From Physella acuta (Eukaryota > Mollusca > Gastropoda > Physidae): a stretch of DNA of 64,000 nucleotides. The translations under genes were made by a program, and so were the position numbers. Shown piece after piece: positions 63,117-64,000 of this stretch; positions within the stretch are counted from its first letter, which is position 1; each line of letters opens with the position of its first letter. The notes under the pieces were generated by a model that worked only from the letters and a program-made list of their open reading frames with translations, had not been told where the DNA came from and searched no databases. Location: NCBI RefSeq assembly GCF_028476545.1, contig NW_026731674.1, positions 1,080,001 through 1,144,000 on the forward strand, given 5' to 3'.

Positions 63117-63420
63117 GAGGTGACAATATCAGCTAGATGACAATGTTAGCTAGATGACAATGTTAGCTAGATGACAATGTTAGCTAGATGACAAGATGAA
63201 CTAATATGAACCTAAGACTTTAGCTAGATGACAAGATGAACTAATATGAACCTAAGACTTTAGCTAGATGACAACATGAACTAATATGAACCTAAGACTT
63301 TAGCTAGATGACAAGATGAACTAATATGAACCTAAGACTTTAGCTAGATGACAAGATGAACTAATATGAACCTAAGACTTTAGCTAGATGACAAGATGAA
63401 CTAATATGAACCTGGGACTT
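63117..63420. repeat. 17-bp and 40-bp arrays ending at BCKDHA donor
   Basis: Four copies of TAGATGACAATGTTAGC, then six of a 40-bp unit with TAGCTAGATGACAAGATGAA and CTAATATGAACCTAAGACTT. The last copy (GAACCTGGGACTTAC) runs into the donor of the exon at 63423, so the GTAAGT site is embedded in the repeat. Confidence 0.95.
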
Positions 63421-63422
63421 AC

Positions 63423-63484
63423 CTATTCCGTCTCCTCTGTACTGATCTTTGGTTGGGGTTGAAATGGCGTAGCCATTGTTTCTG
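63423..63484 (-). CDS. BCKDHA: BCKDHA internal exon ([11 protein letters not shown])
   Basis: Encodes [20 protein letters not shown], matching human [20 protein letters not shown]. Donor GTAAGT is at 63422. The acceptor reads CTCAGCAG, a tandem NAGNAG site, so the exon may start at 63484 or 63481; both keep the frame. The choice depends on the last bases of the preceding exon, which is outside the window. Confidence 0.93.
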
Positions 63485-63528
63485 CTGAGATAAAACATCA
63501 AAGTTCAGAGCAAGACCAGATCTACCAG

Positions 63529-64000
63529 ACCAGTGGCTGACTAGACCAACAAAGTGACCAGTGGCTGACTAGACCAACAAAGTGACCAGTGGGTGACTAG
63601 ACCAACAAAGTGACCAGTGGCTGACTAGACCAACAAAGTGACCAGTGGCTGACTAGACCAACAAAGTGACCAGTGGATGACTAGACCAACACAGTGACCA
63701 GTGGCTGACTAGACCAACAAAGTGACCAGTGGCTGACTAGACCAACACAGTGACCAGTGGGTGACTAGACCAACAAAGTGACCAGTGGCTGACTAGACCA
63801 ACACAGTGACCAGTGGGTGACTAGACCAACACAGTGACCAGTGGGCGACTAGACCAACAAAGTGACCAGTGGCTGACTAGACCAACACAGTGACCAGTGG
63901 GTGACTAGACCAACACAGTGACCAGTGGCTGACTAGACCAACAAAGTGACCAGTGGGTGACTAGACCAACACAGTGACCAGTGGCTGACTAGACCAACAA
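63529..64000. repeat. 28-bp array upstream of BCKDHA exon
   Basis: About 17 copies of a unit with CCAGTGGCTGACTAGACCAA plus CAAAGTGA, varying at CTGACT/GTGACT and AAAG/ACAG. It starts about 44 bp from the exon acceptor and continues past the right edge. Confidence 0.96.

Larger units (their letters stand above)
50703..63484 (-). other. BCKDHA: BCKDHA, mitochondrial branched-chain 2-oxo acid dehydrogenase E1 alpha, 3' part of gene
   Basis: Four minus-strand exons join in frame to give the C-terminal ~182 residues of BCKDHA (the human protein is about 445). In the mitochondrial matrix, E1 alpha with E1 beta and thiamine diphosphate decarboxylates the 2-oxo acids of leucine, isoleucine and valine. 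Near-identity to human runs through [43 protein letters not shown] and EHYPL. The HHSTSDDSS loop holds the serine that BCKDK phosphorylates to switch the complex off; it is intact here. The 5' exons (transit peptide and most of the ThDP-binding fold) lie beyond the right edge. The introns (211, 3319 and 8698 bp) all contain tandem arrays, and the two long ones are almost wholly array. Confidence 0.96.

Noticed and set aside
1-64000. CRISPR-like direct repeats
   Set aside because: Units abut each other without unique spacers, in an intron-bearing eukaryotic genome.

Overview
The window is animal nuclear DNA. It carries split genes with GT-AG introns and clear metazoan orthologues, and it is AT-rich outside the arrays. 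TCTAGATC-rich tracts and scattered TAGGCCTA motifs would fit a mollusc, most likely a heterobranch gastropod; that placement is an inference of moderate confidence. Three protein-coding genes can be read exon by exon. (1) A minus-strand EML-family microtubule-associated protein, of which only the 5' coding exons lie here (15400 down to 11976); the rest continues past the left edge. (2) A plus-strand homologue of human C1orf198 (five coding exons, 26829-46838, 425 residues), complete from ATG to the conserved FDFLDNW C-terminus. (3) The last four coding exons of the minus-strand BCKDHA gene (63484 down to 50703); its 5' part lies beyond the right edge. EML and C1orf198 are head-to-head about 11 kb apart. 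C1orf198 and BCKDHA are tail-to-tail about 3.9 kb apart.

Exons take up only about 2.2 kb. Adding up array boundaries by eye, roughly 70% of the window is tandem repeat: more than 25 separate minisatellite arrays with units of 17-69 bp. Nearly every array has its own unit sequence. Almost every intron of all three genes holds its own array, several run to within a few bases of a splice site, and some carry copies of that splice site. The largest are an 11.6 kb G-tract array (C1orf198 intron 4), an 8.3 kb 35/19-bp array and a 3.3 kb 18-bp array (BCKDHA), a 4.4 kb array between EML and C1orf198, and a 2.4 kb array with no AG dinucleotide just upstream of C1orf198 exon 4.

Layout: 1-11975, EML intron 3 with four arrays and a cluster of inverted-repeat DNA elements (3.4-6.4 kb); 11976-15400, EML exons 3-1 with arrays in both introns; 15.4-26.8 kb, intergenic, with small arrays, the 4.4 kb array, a Helitron-like candidate (22.06-25.58 kb) containing a nested small inverted-repeat element, and TCTAGA-rich DNA; 26.8-46.8 kb, C1orf198; 46.8-50.7 kb, intergenic and 3' UTRs with small arrays; 50.7-64 kb, BCKDHA.

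The three genes have no evident shared pathway: cytoskeleton, an uncharacterised family, and mitochondrial branched-chain amino acid breakdown. The most unusual features are the intron-filling arrays, the fourfold 69-bp duplication across the 3' end of EML exon 2 that multiplies its 5' splice site, the AG-free 2.4 kb intron tract, and the roughly 240 poly-G tracts in one intron. No tRNA, rRNA, CRISPR, retrovirus-like element or intact transposase was recognised.
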